In this document: one piece after another, positions 10,336-21,779 of the stretch
How the letters are laid out: each line of letters begins with the position of its first letter
How positions within the stretch are numbered: the first letter of the stretch is position 1
Assembly: GCA_026260175.1 (NCBI GenBank)
Contig: JAKCWW010000532.1
Location: forward strand, 41,216-89,441
Reading direction: 5' to 3'
DNA length: 48,226 nucleotides
From: Reticulitermes lucifugus
Lineage: Eukaryota > Arthropoda > Insecta > Blattodea > Rhinotermitidae
Translations under genes and position numbers: made by a program
The notes under the pieces: model-generated
What the model was told of the DNA's origin: nothing
Databases searched by the model: none
The model's input: the letters and a program-made list of their open reading frames with translations, nothing else

Positions 10336-10935
10336 CAGGCAGGGTAAGCCGGAAAGCATCAGTCAGTAGGACCACGTGGTTCATCTCGAAATGTTGCGAT
10401 AACAGGAGGCGTGTCGTACCGGATTCCAACTCGATACCTTCAGAAAGGGATCAACACTCGTTACCTCTGACTGAACCTCCCCGGTAGAATTGACAGTAAA
10501 ATATAGCAAGTAAATTTAATAAAAAGTACAGTCTCAATTCATAGGGAATAACGACATAACGAGGCGTATCATACAGCAGTCGGACACACGTTTACATGAG
10601 TGTAACGTAGTGGGCCACTGCAGTTTGTCTTGATTACAGAACTGAGAAAATCAAACACTGGCAGGGGGCAGTGCCACCGAACTACAAAGTATTTGCAGAG
10701 CACTGCACTGTGCACAGGCAAGCGGTAAAACAGAACTGCCAAGTGCAATACGCACGTGGGTGAAATGTTTAGTGCTAGGGGCACTGAACTACAAGAAGCA
10801 ACGTCGTGGTACACACAGGTGCACATAACGCTGGGGAGTGGAACACCGAACTGCAAAGTACAACACTATAATATACACAGATTAACAAAAAAAAATGTTG
10901 GGTCAGTGGCTGCACAGCGAATACATTCATGTCGT

Positions 10936-10941
10936 TTTATT
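10936..10941 (-). terminator. Possible polyadenylation signal of terminal exon B
   Basis: This is an AATAAA hexamer on the minus strand, about 490 bp after the isoform B stop. In AT-rich DNA such hexamers occur by chance, so support is modest. Confidence 0.35.
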
Positions 10942-11430
10942 AACGGAACTCATCATCTTATATTAAATTAACTAATAGCGTCATTAAATAACACATTAAA
11001 TTATTCAACAAGAATTGAGTTGTTTAAATATGACAAGCATGCTAACACCATGAACAGACATATTACCTTTATGGTTCCATACTGGGAATGATGTTCACAG
11101 ATTTAGAATATTCAGTCAGCTGCAGGTGTTGCAGAGTTAAGCCTACATTACACATCAGTTAGCACACACAATTCACAGTCAGCGTATCAACTGTGCTGCA
11201 CTCAGCCCCTCATCGTCCCCGATAAAAGTCATTTAACATCCTCCTGTTTGGCTGCATTTACATCAAGAACATCATAACTATTTCCCATCTTCATTGATCT
11301 TCAGAACCTTGTCTCCAAAGGCATACGTTGGCAGGTGTATCTCCTCAGTGTCTCTCATACGTTCATCTGATGTGGACACAATGATTTCAAATCCGTCGAC
11401 TCACATTTCACTTGTTAAAATACCTCATTC

Positions 11431-11726
11431 TTAATGGTTAGTTTCAGAATTGTAATACTTGTTAGATCTTCTACCACGACTGCATGGTACTTTGTGGACT
11501 CGCACCAGGTGTTTCTGAAGGTATTCTGACGTCCTGAAGCGACCCTCACACATCCAGCATGGGATGTTACGTTCTTGATTACCGTGGATAGTGGCAACAT
11601 GCTTCTTCCAGTTGCCCGAGTGACTGAGGATGCGAGGACAGTAAGGACACTGACGTGGGTAATGATAAGGGAGAGACAGAGCATTTAGGAAGGTCAACTC
11701 GGGGTCGTCTCCACCATCACCACCAC
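11431..11726 (-). CDS. BTB-ZF gene, terminal exon B: two C2H2 fingers
   Basis: This exon encodes residues 301-398 of isoform B and ends TAA at 11433-11431. The acceptor is GTTCACAG|GTGGTG at 11727; the split codon G|GT gives Gly301. A Gly/Asp-rich lead (GGGDGGDDPE) and a hydrophobic stretch come before finger 1 (Cys327, Cys330, His343, His348) and finger 2 (Cys357, Cys360, His373, His378), all with C-x2-C-x12-H-x4-H spacing. The C-terminus is basic (SRGRRSNKYY). Finger helix residues differ from those in A and C (finger 1 helix SHSGNWKKH), so a different DNA target is expected from general knowledge of C2H2 recognition. The frame start at 11745 lies in intron. It is about 20 kb from the shared donor. 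Confidence 0.92.
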
Positions 11727-12394
11727 CTGTGAACACCACCACCAACCAGCCTCTGGTTTACACACCACAAGCGCAACTCCTTAATGAGAACAGAGACAAT
11801 ATATGCAGACCCAACCACTGATAATGGTGATGATGTGTGGGGTGGGGGGGAACAGTTGCATCAGTGTGTTATTTGTCTTCTTAAATTCGAATCATTAACA
11901 CATTCCATGCTATAAATTGGACTAATCACCTTGAACCAAATTTGTCTGCTTTCATTGGCTTTGGCATATGATACCATCAGTCAAGAGAAACTTCTTCTAA
12001 CATATTGTGATAGTTCAACCCACTAACAGAGGAGTTTCCAAAGAAGAAAAGTTATAAATTGTCATGGAAAGACAAAGATTTCAAACACACAAAACCATAA
12101 GATGTCATATAAACACAGAGCTTTAGAACAGAAGTTATATGCTGTTGTGAAAACACAACATAACTTTATACAGAAACAAAGTTTCAAAACTAAGAAATTA
12201 TAAGAATCACGGAAACATGATTTGCAGGCAAAAAAAAAATTGTAAGTTGTCATGAAAACATACAGTTTCCAAACGAAATAAAATTAAGGTGTCATGGATA
12301 CACAAAAATAGAGTAACTTTCCAAGCAAACTATTCAGCATTAAATTGGCCAACACGATGTAACTTCCGCTAGCAGTGGTCAAAGTAAGGGGACC

Positions 12395-12517
12395 GTTAAG
12401 TCGGTCTGCACTATGATAAGGGTAGAAGTTGTGATAAAGTTGTGTCACAAGTCACGTTAAGTCGGTCTGCACTATGATAAGGGTAAAAGTTGTGATAAAG
12501 TTGTGTCACAAGTCACG
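12395..12517. repeat. Tandem duplication, 61-bp unit, two copies
   Basis: GTTAAGTCGGTCTGCACTAT occurs at 12395 and 12456. The two 61-bp units differ at one base, so the duplication is recent. Confidence 0.95.
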
Positions 12518-12944
12518 CGTACTCGCAGGGAAGGCACACATCTATCATCCTGTTGGTCATTTTTACATAACTGTTTTCAACGTTTCTATTGAGGAAATTC
12601 AGTTAAAATTAAAGCAAAATTAGGACTGCCTCTAAAACACAGGGCCTGTTTAACAAGGAAACGGAGAGGAAAAACAATATTTTAATGGAAGATAATCGGT
12701 TTGAATTTGTATTATTTTTTCTGGATAATTATGATCCACACTGTGCTTCCTGCAGGTCATGTAAGATTTCAAGAACTCAAAACAATTAGCACAACTACTG
12801 ACAAAATACATTTAGAATATTTTAACGCATTAGTGGAAAAACGTAAAGGAGAGTGATGGGAAAGAAACCATAATGTCTGCTCAGTAGTACTGTAGTGTGC
12901 ATAAACGTAACGTGAATATCTGTACGGATACAGAGAATGGCGTT

Positions 12945-13165
12945 AGAACCGAATTTTAAAGGGCAGAAGCCTATTGAATGACCCAGAAGAAGAGGGGTTT
13001 CAGGTACTAGAAGACATCAATAAGACAGACAATAGTTTGCGAGAAACAAAAAATGAAAGATCAAAAGAAAGTAGAAGAAATTTTGAGATTTATTATCCAT
13101 TAGTCCGTATAAAAAACAACAGTGTTAGAAGAAAAAGAAATAGAACAACAATCATCATGTGACTG
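12945..13165 (+). mobile_element. Decayed LINE 3' fragment
   Basis: An open frame of 62 codons (12974-13162) is rich in Glu, Lys and Arg. It has a clear nucleotide counterpart at about 24670-24815: both contain a stretch reading CAGGTRCTAGARGACATCAA, a middle section with TTTGCRAGAAA, and end in AGAAG-rich sequence. It is read as the C-terminal/3' end of a LINE family, not a host protein. Confidence 0.5.
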
Positions 13166-13510
13166 AATTATAAATGCACGGGTTGTCTGCTATGTGCACT
13201 GTCTATTTAATTAGAAGCACTTGTATTAAATGGAAACCTGTTAAGTTCCTTAGCGTACCCTTATACGGTTGTTTTGCTGTGCTCTTATGTGCTGAAGCCA
13301 TCACAGTAAATTTTTAACTCTTAATATGCAGAGTAATTCTGGAGGAAACTGATAAATTTTGTAGGTCCATTAATAAAGTGGTTTTGAGTAAAAGAATTCT
13401 ATTATCGTGAATGCAATTCAAAAAGTTTGAGTCAGGTCAGTTTTAACACAAGACCAAGATATAACACAAAGACAATTACTTCAATGTAGAGAATAAAGTA
13501 CTATCCAACA

Positions 13511-14000
13511 AGACAGGCAGGGCAATGCACGTATAACGTGACACCAGCGCGTTCGCGTAACCACTGTTGCCGTGGTAATGCAATCAGTGTTAAATATTAT
13601 GCAAATCGCGTCTTTTCTGCGCCGCATTATATTGTCACCTGTGGCCTGTCTGGCTGTACCACATTTTTCCACATTATGTCATAAACGACACGATTTTACG
13701 AAAAGTTACTGAATATAAAATGTGTCTTCTCTACAGCTTTTGTCCGAAAGATTTCTCATTCTAAGAAGAATTCATCGAGACAGTATCATAAATGTACATA
13801 GGGCTTCATGTACAGTACCCGTTATTCTTGCCAGATTTCAATAAAACTTGAATTTACTCGACAGATTTTTTAAAAATCCTCAAACATCAAATTTCATGAA
13901 AATCCGTCCAGTGAGAGCCGAGTTGTTTCATGTGGACAGACAGACAGACATGACGAAGCTAACAGTCGCTTTTCGTAATTTTGCTAAAGCGCCTAAAAAT
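13511..14000 (+). repeat. Dispersed repeat family of about 0.5 kb, copy 1
   Basis: Starts GACAGGCAGGGCAATGCACG and ends near GCGCCTAAAA. Inside are ATGAAAATCCGTCCAGTGAG and GTGGACAGACAGACAGACAT. Full-length relatives lie near 21.1 and 38.8 kb. The plus-strand frame 13848-14045 is part of it. Its transposition class is unknown to me; no terminal inverted repeats or coding sequence seen. Confidence 0.85.
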
Positions 14001-14589
14001 GAAACATTATACAGAAACTGTTCAAAATGTACGCCTGTCACTTGAATGTAACCAGCATCTGAGCACACTTTTTCCAACCACTTCAGTAATACTTTCAAAT
14101 GGTAATGATTCCTAAACTTTCTGAATTAGACCCATGTTGATACGAGTTTGTTTTATTCAAAATCACTTGATTAATGTACGCGTCAAATTTGGCAAATTGC
14201 TCCTGAATCACTTCGTATATTGTATTTAGTTCTGTCACTGTTCACTGTTCATAAAATAATACTCTTAAGCTTCATAAGCATGCTTTCCAATACCGTACTG
14301 CAATAATGCGGTAGTGACACCATTTTGTAGTCAGGTAGGTAATTACAACATGGCGTTAACGATCCAGAAGCAGACCACATTAAGAAACTTCACTGGCAAG
14401 AAAACTTCAAATATTACAGTATAATGAGATAATGGGTGGTGAAGGGAATTATGGATTCTAACAATGGAAAATAACCATTTTACCATTTTCTTCCAGTTAG
14501 ATTTATGTTAATCCAACTGCTTTTTATTAGTGATTCTACACGCTTTTGCACTGTGCCTGCTTGAAATTTTGAGCACTCCTGCAAGTCAC

Positions 14590-14705
14590 ACAGAAAGACA
14601 AAAAAACCTGAATGTACCTTACGGTTATGGTCTTGTGGGATATGGTACTGTGTAGACCCGGGTATATGTATCAACATGTCAGAGAGACCTACTGCTTCCA
14701 TGTTC
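14590..14705 (-). repeat. Dispersed MxPCSLVGxYQ-type repeat, distal fragment
   Basis: The minus strand reads MEAVGLSDMLIHIPGSTQ, then YHIPQDHNRKVHS, equal to the distal part of the same repeat family. Confidence 0.5.
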
Positions 14706-14790
14706 GTGGTGCAAGTTCACTTCACTTATTCCACCCTAAATTGGTGAAGACGGAGGTAATAGTCTCCTCCAAACTTTGGTATTTATCTAA

Positions 14791-15353
14791 CGAGACAGGC
14801 AGTGTACGTACAACGTGACATTGTGGTGCATTCACGTAATTTTTATACCTCCTCGGCTATCCTAACAGCCTGGTAACATTTCACTCGAAGAGAACGTTTT
14901 ATAGCAATTTAATGTCGCCGGCAACAACACTAAAACGTACTTAGGTTTTCATGTAAAATATCCAATATGTTTGCCCGATTTTAGCCAAATTTGGACTTCC
15001 TCGACAGATTTTCATAAAAGTCACCAACATCAAATTTAATTGAAATCCGTCCAGAGGGAGCCACGCTGATACATGCGAACAGACGGATAGACGAACTATC
15101 AGCCTGATACCATTTTACTCGAAATGGCTTTTTTGGCGATTTAATGTCGCCGGTAAAAATAACACGCAATTACGTCTTCATGTAAAGTGCCCCATTTTAA
15201 CCAAATCTGGATTTTCTCGACAGATTTTCATAAAAGTCCCCAACATCAAATTTCAAGGAAATCCATCCACTGGGAGCGGCGCTGATACATGCGGACGGAC
15301 AGACAAGACGAAGCTAATAGGCTCTTTTCACGACTATGCAAACGCGCCTAAAA
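14791..15353 (+). repeat. Dispersed 0.5-kb repeat family, copy 2 with an internal duplication
   Basis: It starts CGAGACAGGCAGTGTACGTA and ends ACGCGCCTAAAA like the others. A unit of roughly 230 bp is present twice: both carry TTTAATGTCGCCGG, then TCTCGACAGATTTTCATAAAAGT or a close variant, then AAATCCRTCCA. The first half of the canonical element is mostly missing. Confidence 0.75.
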
Positions 15354-15854
15354 CCTACACGGTGCCACATCCCAGACTACCATAATCTTAATGTTCACTG
15401 TTACGGAAACCTTGTATCTTAATGTATGTTGTATGTTAAGAGAAGGGATTGCATTGCAATGTAAGAGTGAGGACATGTTATTAAATACAGTCACACAAAT
15501 TACTTCTGCGCTCCTGGACAGAAAACAGTGTTGAACTTTCGCAAGTGGCTCAGTGACAATAATCGTGTTCCATGCTCAGGTTGCAATAAGCCTGTATGCT
15601 AACATTTCAGCAAACTTGGTCATCTCGATCTTCAAGACACAACACGAAGCTGTAGTTTGGCCCAAAAAAAAAAATATTTACAGTGCTACGTTATGTGACC
15701 ATGGGGGGAGATCTAAGCTCTAATTACCGCATATATGGCCAACAGTGAAGCACAGCAGTACTTAAGTCCCTTATCAGAGCCAGTTTTCCCAGTTTTATTC
15801 AGGACAAATAGACAGTTACTTTGGAGATTGCAGTTGACTTTAGTAGTGGCTTAC

Positions 15855-16286
15855 TCAGGAGAAAGCACACCGTCCCTTGTTTGTGATCAATAACCGATGT
15901 ATTCCAGTTAAAAATACATTAAGCTGAAGTGCAGTCGTGTTTTGTGCGTGTGAGATAACACAGTTATTTTCTGTAGTGTTCTGCGTGGTTCGAGTTGTGC
16001 ATAAATTTGACTTTGGGCTTGTTATAAACGAAACATCTAACAAATGGCGACCAGTGGAAAGAAGGTCAATCAGTGACAGAGACTGATGTTTTTGACAGGA
16101 TATATGTGTTTTCTCCCGACCGTCATCGCGAGTGTTAAGGGACTCTACCCACGCTGTGAAGGTCAAATGCATTCGCTTGAGTAAAGGACAGTAGATGTAC
16201 CTGCCGTCTGCACGTGACTCGTTTAATTTCCCTGTCAGTATCACAATATATAGCAGGTGGGACATTTTAGAGGGGACAACACACAC
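15855..16286 (-). other. Unrecognised 143-codon open frame in an intron
   Basis: The longest open frame outside the exons and the Gypsy and LINE copies. It starts MCVVPSKMSHLLYIVILTGK and ends NKGRCAFS. No motif, signal peptide or splice sites in agreement with the BTB-ZF gene were found. The nucleotide composition is more even than the surroundings, which may mean an unrecognised repeat. I do not call it a gene. Confidence 0.2.
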
Positions 16287-17255
16287 GTTAATAAATTAAA
16301 GTTTACTCATGTGATTACAAAAAGTGGGAACAATGATTCAAATTACATTCAAAAACCATACCACAATACTTGTACACTGCATTAACATACATAGTTTGCC
16401 TGCCTGTTGGCAACAGTACCCATTAAAGTGTACAACACTGTGTGTTCTCTGTTATGTCTGTGGTGTAAAACACATACCTGAGCCAGCTAATTTAAGGGCT
16501 TCTCCTTACTGTCTACAAATCTACTAATCATGATGCAGAATTTCCCACTCTGATGCGACCGAGACATGTACAAAGTCCTTGTATTATCCATCTACCTCAT
16601 TATCTTTCTTCAGAAGAAAAGTGGCTGTGGTAAGGGGTTTACATTTTAATCACATTTCCTACTGGCCACATAAGAAACAATCAGAGTTCATCATGCTGAG
16701 TCATTTCACTTTATAGATGCAGACGGACACATTCTCCAAAATGTCACCAAACCAGTCCACCACGATATTTTGGAAAAAAGATTAGCTACAAATTGCAGCA
16801 AATTCCTGACGACTGCCATTACAGCCTCACTTGTTAATGTATCGAAGCAGTTTTCGTAACACGGGACTCAGGAATTTGACTACTGTTCTAAACAAGATAG
16901 ATAAAAAAAAGCAGTACATATTGACATGCAGCACTCCATACTTAAGAACAAAATAAAACTGCTCAACAAACTCTAATGCACATAAGTTACAGCATGCCTA
17001 TTACTTAAGCGTTATTCTTCAACATAAACTATGTTCATCTGTGGGTGAAACCACAAATGTCCGTGTCAACCATGGATTACACTGTCAGGCGAAGGTCAAG
17101 GCTCTTTTAGTCGTGCAGTTAAGACCAAGCAAGTTGGTCATCGCTTCCTTTAAAATGTCAATTTGAAACTCAGAACAGAAACATCAGGGTCTGAGTTCTG
17201 AAACTGAAGTCAGCTCCTCTCTGCTGTTCATGTTAGCCTTTAATATCTAGTAGAC

Positions 17256-17560
17256 CAGAGGTGCTCAAACGTTTTTTGCTAGCATACCGCTAAATGAAAT
17301 TTACCAATTTCAATACACCACTAACATTGTTTTTGTATTGAAATAACAAAGCTGGAATTGGAAAGAGTGGCTGAAAATAAGAATGATTTATATAATGTTG
17401 TCAGCAGTGCTGCATATTAGCATATACATGTGGCTTATGTTTCATTTTTGAAAATGTTTAACCTCTTTTATATTTTGATATTTTATTAAGGTCATGTACC
17501 AGTAAATGATGGTTGGCGTACCAGCAGTGGTAAACACACCACAGTTTAAGAAACCACATA
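17256..17560. mobile_element. hAT-like (Charlie-type) element remnant
   Basis: The left end CAGAGGTGCTCAAACGTTTT and the right end (reverse: TGTGGTTTCTTAAACTGTGG) both fit the C-A-G-x-G-G-T-x-C-T-x-A-A-A-C type seen at hAT ends. Inside, GCATACCGCTAAA pairs loosely with GGCGTACCAGCAG. No clear target duplication. Confidence 0.5.
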
Positions 17561-17970
17561 ATACACAAAATTACTGTTAAGTCTAAATCAAACAGAACTG
17601 CTAACTGGGTCTCAGTTGCACAACTACAAAACCTCAAACGCAATCTGGTGTTATAATCCACGATACGGACAGAATCCATAAGCTTCACCATCAATATTAT
17701 TTTGTGAACACATCCACTCTGTGTAGCTGTATTCTGAATTTAAATCTAAAATAAGGCTTCTTGAGTCAAGCAAATTTTTCTAGCATACTGCAATCTTACC
17801 ATGCATATAAACTCACAGAACACATCTATTTCTGATGCATAGGAGTATGACATTTCTTAGGTTATAAAGGCAAAGGTTAGACTATGGAAATACTTTTGGG
17901 AACGTAGGTCATGAGCTTTTCTGACATATCAAAAGCCCTTAAACCCTTCTGTGCTATGGAAATACACATA

Positions 17971-18894
17971 CCATATTTTGTGGACTTAAGATGCACCAAA
18001 GACTGTAAATGGAAAATTTAGGAGGAAAAAAAAAAATGTATTCAAATTTTAAGCTCAAATTCACAAATACTTACTCAACAAAATGGCCGTTCGTTTGATG
18101 GAAGGGTGGAAGTCAGAGGAACTTCAACCATGCTGCCAATCTGACCAAACTCAAAAAATATTTCTTCCTGGCTGCAATCACAAATCTCTGAAATTGCAAA
18201 ATCTTTATTTCATACTTGGCTGGCATCTCTTGTGCTATCCTACACTTCAGTGTGCATGAACAGTCAATGCCTCTTCATAATTCTGCAAAAGCAATAAGCT
18301 GTTTCAGCAAAATCAGTGATGCCGTGTGTTACTGCCATTCGTCTCACTTCAGAAATGAACATTAACGTATGCAGACACAGAAATTCTGTAGTGTCTGTGG
18401 TCTGTTATCCAGTTCTTCACCTTTGCTTCTAGGTTGGGCTGTTCTGCAATATATGTATAAAAAGAGTGTTTACTCTTCTCTAACTTTTGTAATTCTTTGT
18501 CTTATCTTCTCCATTCAAGTGTCCTTTTCTAGGTTGGAGGTGGATCGAAATGTCTGTCAGCTGCCCTGCTACAATGCTCTGTTGCCATACTTCATCAAAT
18601 TTAATTTGAAACATAAAGTATATGAAATTCCTGTCTATTTATTACACATTCAGTCAGGAGAACAAATTTTCAATAAACTCACTATCATTGTGTGCCACTG
18701 AACAGTAAGGAACAGTGAAGCCGTGTTTCTCTCTCTCCAACATCAAGTCAAGAGATAACCCCCGTCATCCCTCCAGTGAACGCAGGAATCTCACAGTTAG
18801 ATGCTTTGAAGGCCTTATTGATGCACCTTCTGACCACAGATGCGGGAGAACTTTATAGTTTACAGAAAAAAAGTCTTCTGATCCGCAAAATATG
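17971..18894 (-). mobile_element. pogo-type DNA transposon with decayed transposase
   Basis: Terminal inverted repeats (CCATATTTTGTGGA on the left; its counterpart CCATATTTTGCGGA reads in from the right) are flanked by TA on each side. Inside, on the minus strand, are frameshifted pieces of a CENP-B/pogo-type transposase: FAETAYCFCRIMKRH, then RIAQEMPAKYEIKILQFQRF and VIAARKK, then FEFGQIGSMVEVPLT. The GSMVE piece corresponds to the family's GNMDE, so the first catalytic Asp is replaced by Val. The open plus-strand frame 18369-18701 is antisense to it. Clearly inactive. Confidence 0.75.
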
Positions 18895-19019
18895 GTATGT
18901 CCTTTAAGTTGGGTTATAGATGGACATATACATCCTTTGATATTTATTTAATCTAAATTAAAAAGAATTCAGCACAGAAAGGGTTAAGTAAGGTCTGAAC
19001 ACAGACCACATCACCTCAT

Positions 19020-19180
19020 CAGTGATGAGGGCCAAATGTAGTGGTCAAGTAGTCAGTACTCCTGCTGTGTATTCAGGTTTAAAATTCAATTCAAGGACAA
19101 GCTATTCTGAGGATTGTCTATGTTATTTCCCTGTCCATCCAGGCAAAGCATGGGATAGTGCCTCATGGCAGTAAGTATTA
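19020..19180 (+). mobile_element. SINE fragment
   Basis: The tail has TTTCCCTGTCCATCCAGGCA followed by AAGCATGGGATAGTGCC, the same tail type as the 5.5- and 45.0-kb copies; the head is decayed. Confidence 0.45.
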
Positions 19181-19356
19181 AGATTATGGTCTGAACTAGA
19201 TGTGATGCCATGTAATCTGACAGACAGATACCAACATATTGTAGAAACCTGCTTCATTTATTGTCTGGGCAAGAGACCGCATCACATTCCAGAAGACAAT
19301 TGGCCGAATTCTTAACACCAAATAAACGCCTCTGCTGATTTACATAAATCATCTAA

Positions 19357-19625
19357 AATATTTTTCGGTTTTTAAACACCTTCAATCTGTTCTTTCCCTT
19401 AACATGAGAGACGACATTTCTAACGATACAAAACAGCAGGTAAAATTATAGTTTTTTTTAAATTCTGATCTTTGCGTCTTTAGACAGGAGATGGGAAGAG
19501 AAATTATTACAGCGATCACCTTTTGCGAGAGATTAAACTGACTTTTATCAAACGGTACATGCCAATGGGATGAATTTTGTGGCACCGCTTATAGGATGAA
19601 GACTAAACAGCCTGCACAATGTAAC
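19357..19625 (-). mobile_element. Antisense LINE fragment, one of a close pair
   Basis: The minus strand encodes YNFTCCFVSLEMSSLMLRE, the decayed equivalent of TVILPVVLYGCETWSLTLRE. About 265 bp are nearly identical to 22179-22441, including the part beyond the recognisable polymerase, so the two share a recent source. Confidence 0.7.
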
Positions 19626-20129
19626 ACTTGTATTCAAAAACCAAATATCTGGCCCATTAACTTCTACAGATTTCATCAGTAGCACTTTCCAATTTAAAAA
19701 AATATTTCTCAGGATAACCAGAAAAGTTAATTTTGACATTCAAGTAAGGTGACATGCAGTCTGAGTACAGGTCTAGGTTTAGTTTCAAACATAAATTCCA
19801 AACACAGTCTATTATTCAAGAGCTCCACACACATACAAAGTGATGTGCACACAGAAAAATGTACAAAGTAATAAATACGGTGAAATTTGAGGTGCCCACA
19901 TTGGTGAATATTGAGACCACAGGCTTCTGGGACATGATGTCATGAAGTATGGGGGATAAGTAGAAACATTTTGCATGACCCTGCTGCCTCAGTTTTCAGC
20001 CCTGAAGGTGGAGGCATCGGATACCCCCAAAATTTGTACCCATCGATCAAAATACACGGTGTCACAAACAATAAAACCGCAACCTTATAACAATACAGTC
20101 TTCACCTACAGCAACCTAAACCTTAATGT

Positions 20130-20310
20130 GGGTTTATTATACAGCATACAGCATATTGATGGCTGTAAAGGTTCATGTTGTGGTTTTCTATGTTATGACA
20201 CCTTGCAGTCTGGTAGGTGATTACCAGTATTTGATAGGAAGATATTGTCTCATCTTCAGGACACAAGTAACTTCATATTTATATAATAAAACTGGACGCA
20301 ATTTTGTCTT
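20130..20310 (+). repeat. Dispersed repeat encoding a MxPCSLVGxYQ-type peptide
   Basis: The frame reads VVVFYVMTPCSLVGDYQYLI, then GRYCLIF. This peptide is a familiar trace of a high-copy insect repeat, not of a host protein. Related, minus-oriented copies lie at 36.7 and 14.6 kb. Confidence 0.6.
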
Positions 20311-20419
20311 TTGAAATGCTGGTCAATTGCTAGGTGCCACGGCATTAACATGTGTTTCAGTCCTAGTGGACGATGTTCATTGCCTGATTACCTAATGCAA
20401 CAACAATGGTTTTCATTAC

Positions 20420-20665
20420 AAACAAATGTTACATTAATGTGACAATAATTAGTTATGTTTATGACCAAAAATTACTTCAGATAATGTGACTGATTATGAT
20501 TGTAATTGGGATCAAATTATGCACGAATGTAATACCAATTATAGGAATAGCTGCAGCGATAATATGGCATTAATTATAGTTATATTCGTGATCAAATTTT
20601 ATTGCATTAGATAATGTTACACTAATTATGGTTATAATTAGGACCATCTGTTGCTGCATTAAGCA
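20420..20665. repeat. Degenerate AT-rich tandem repeat
   Basis: Four to five diverged units of roughly 50 to 80 bp, each with a form of GATAATGTNAC, AATTATGRTTRTAATT and GGGATCAAATT. Alignment by eye only. Confidence 0.5.
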
Positions 20666-21110
20666 AGAAGACAATAAAATTGGCTGAAATGCAACAAAGC
20701 TGCTGCATGTTAAATTCCCTGACTTCCTCAATAGTTACATTTCGGAAGGTGCGGAGCAAATCGGAATTCAATACACATTTGGTCTACTATATATGTACAT
20801 ACAAGTGAGTCCAGTTGAACTCCAACACACTGGAACCTGATCAGCTGCAGCATGACTGCCCTGTTGCCCATTTTATTTCCTAGCAGTATTCTTCCGCCAT
20901 CTTCGTCTCATTGCGCTTTTGTTCCCGCAGGGAGAAATTCAGTGCACGTTTAAAAAATGTTACTATTTTCAATCTTTTTACTGTTCTTAAAGTTGCGTAC
21001 GTCTCAAACTGCACAACTGGAAATTCCGTAACTCGGGGACTGTCAGCAATTTTAGTTGATGCAGCACAGTATCAAAGGGATAATAATATATGGTGTGTTT
21101 AAATGATATA

Positions 21111-21642
21111 ACAAGAGAGGCAATGTACGCGTAGCCTGACAATGAGGTGTGTTCGCATAACCAATGTTGCTGTGGAAAAGCAAGAAGTATTGCATATTCT
21201 AAGCATGTATCTGTAGCCCTAGTTATCCAGCATGCAAAGCGCATGCGCCGTATTATGCTATCATTTGTTGCCTCTCTGGCTCTAACATATTTTTCCACAT
21301 TATCTAACAAACTGCACGATTTTCGGAAAAGAGTTACTGGACATAAAATGTGTTTTGATTTTCTCTACAACTTTTGTTTGAAACATTTCTCATTCTTAGA
21401 AGAATTCAGCAAGATATTATCATTAACGGACATAGGTCTTTATGTAAAGTACCTGTTATTCTTGTCAGATTTTAATCAAACCTGAGTTTCTCGACAAATT
21501 TGCAATAAATCATCAAATATAAAATTTAATGAAAATCCGTCCAGTGAGAGCCAGGTTGTCCATGCGGACAGACGGACACACAGATAGGCACATGACAAAG
21601 CTAGTAGTCACTTTTCGCAATTTTATGAACGTGCCTAATAAT
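21111..21642 (+). repeat. Dispersed 0.5-kb repeat family, copy 3
   Basis: It aligns along its length with copies 1 and 4: AGAGGCAATGTACGCG, TTTTTCCACATTATCTAACA, AAAATCCGTCCAGTGAGAGC, ATGCGGACAGACGGACACAC and AACGTGCCTAATAA. Open frames on both strands across it (20987-21485) are chance. Confidence 0.85.
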
Positions 21643-21779
21643 ATAAAACTATCAACACCAACACCATGACCCACTAAACACTGATGTGACAAAACATTAT
21701 CTGCAACTTAGCTGTGATTACATAGTTGTTACTACAAGGTGAACAATAGACATGGCAGTGTCTATACAACTGATAAAAT

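Larger units (their letters stand above)
5179..11430 (-). other. Repeat-filled interval between terminal exons B and C
   Basis: Intron sequence for isoform C, and for its left part the 3' flank of isoform B. Apart from the foldbacks, the hAT-like MITE, SINE pieces and repeat pairs listed separately, nothing was recognised. No additional zinc-finger pattern was noticed by eye on the minus strand. Confidence 0.5.

Noticed and set aside
11415..11684. 89-codon minus-strand frame over terminal exon B
   Set aside because: Wrong frame over the B zinc-finger exon; no motif.
18369..18701. 110-codon plus-strand frame as a membrane protein
   Set aside because: It is antisense to a decayed pogo-type transposase inside a TA-flanked element.
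20987..21485. Open frames of 107 and 112 codons on opposite strands
   Set aside because: Both lie in a copy of the dispersed 0.5-kb repeat and are not conserved in the other copies.
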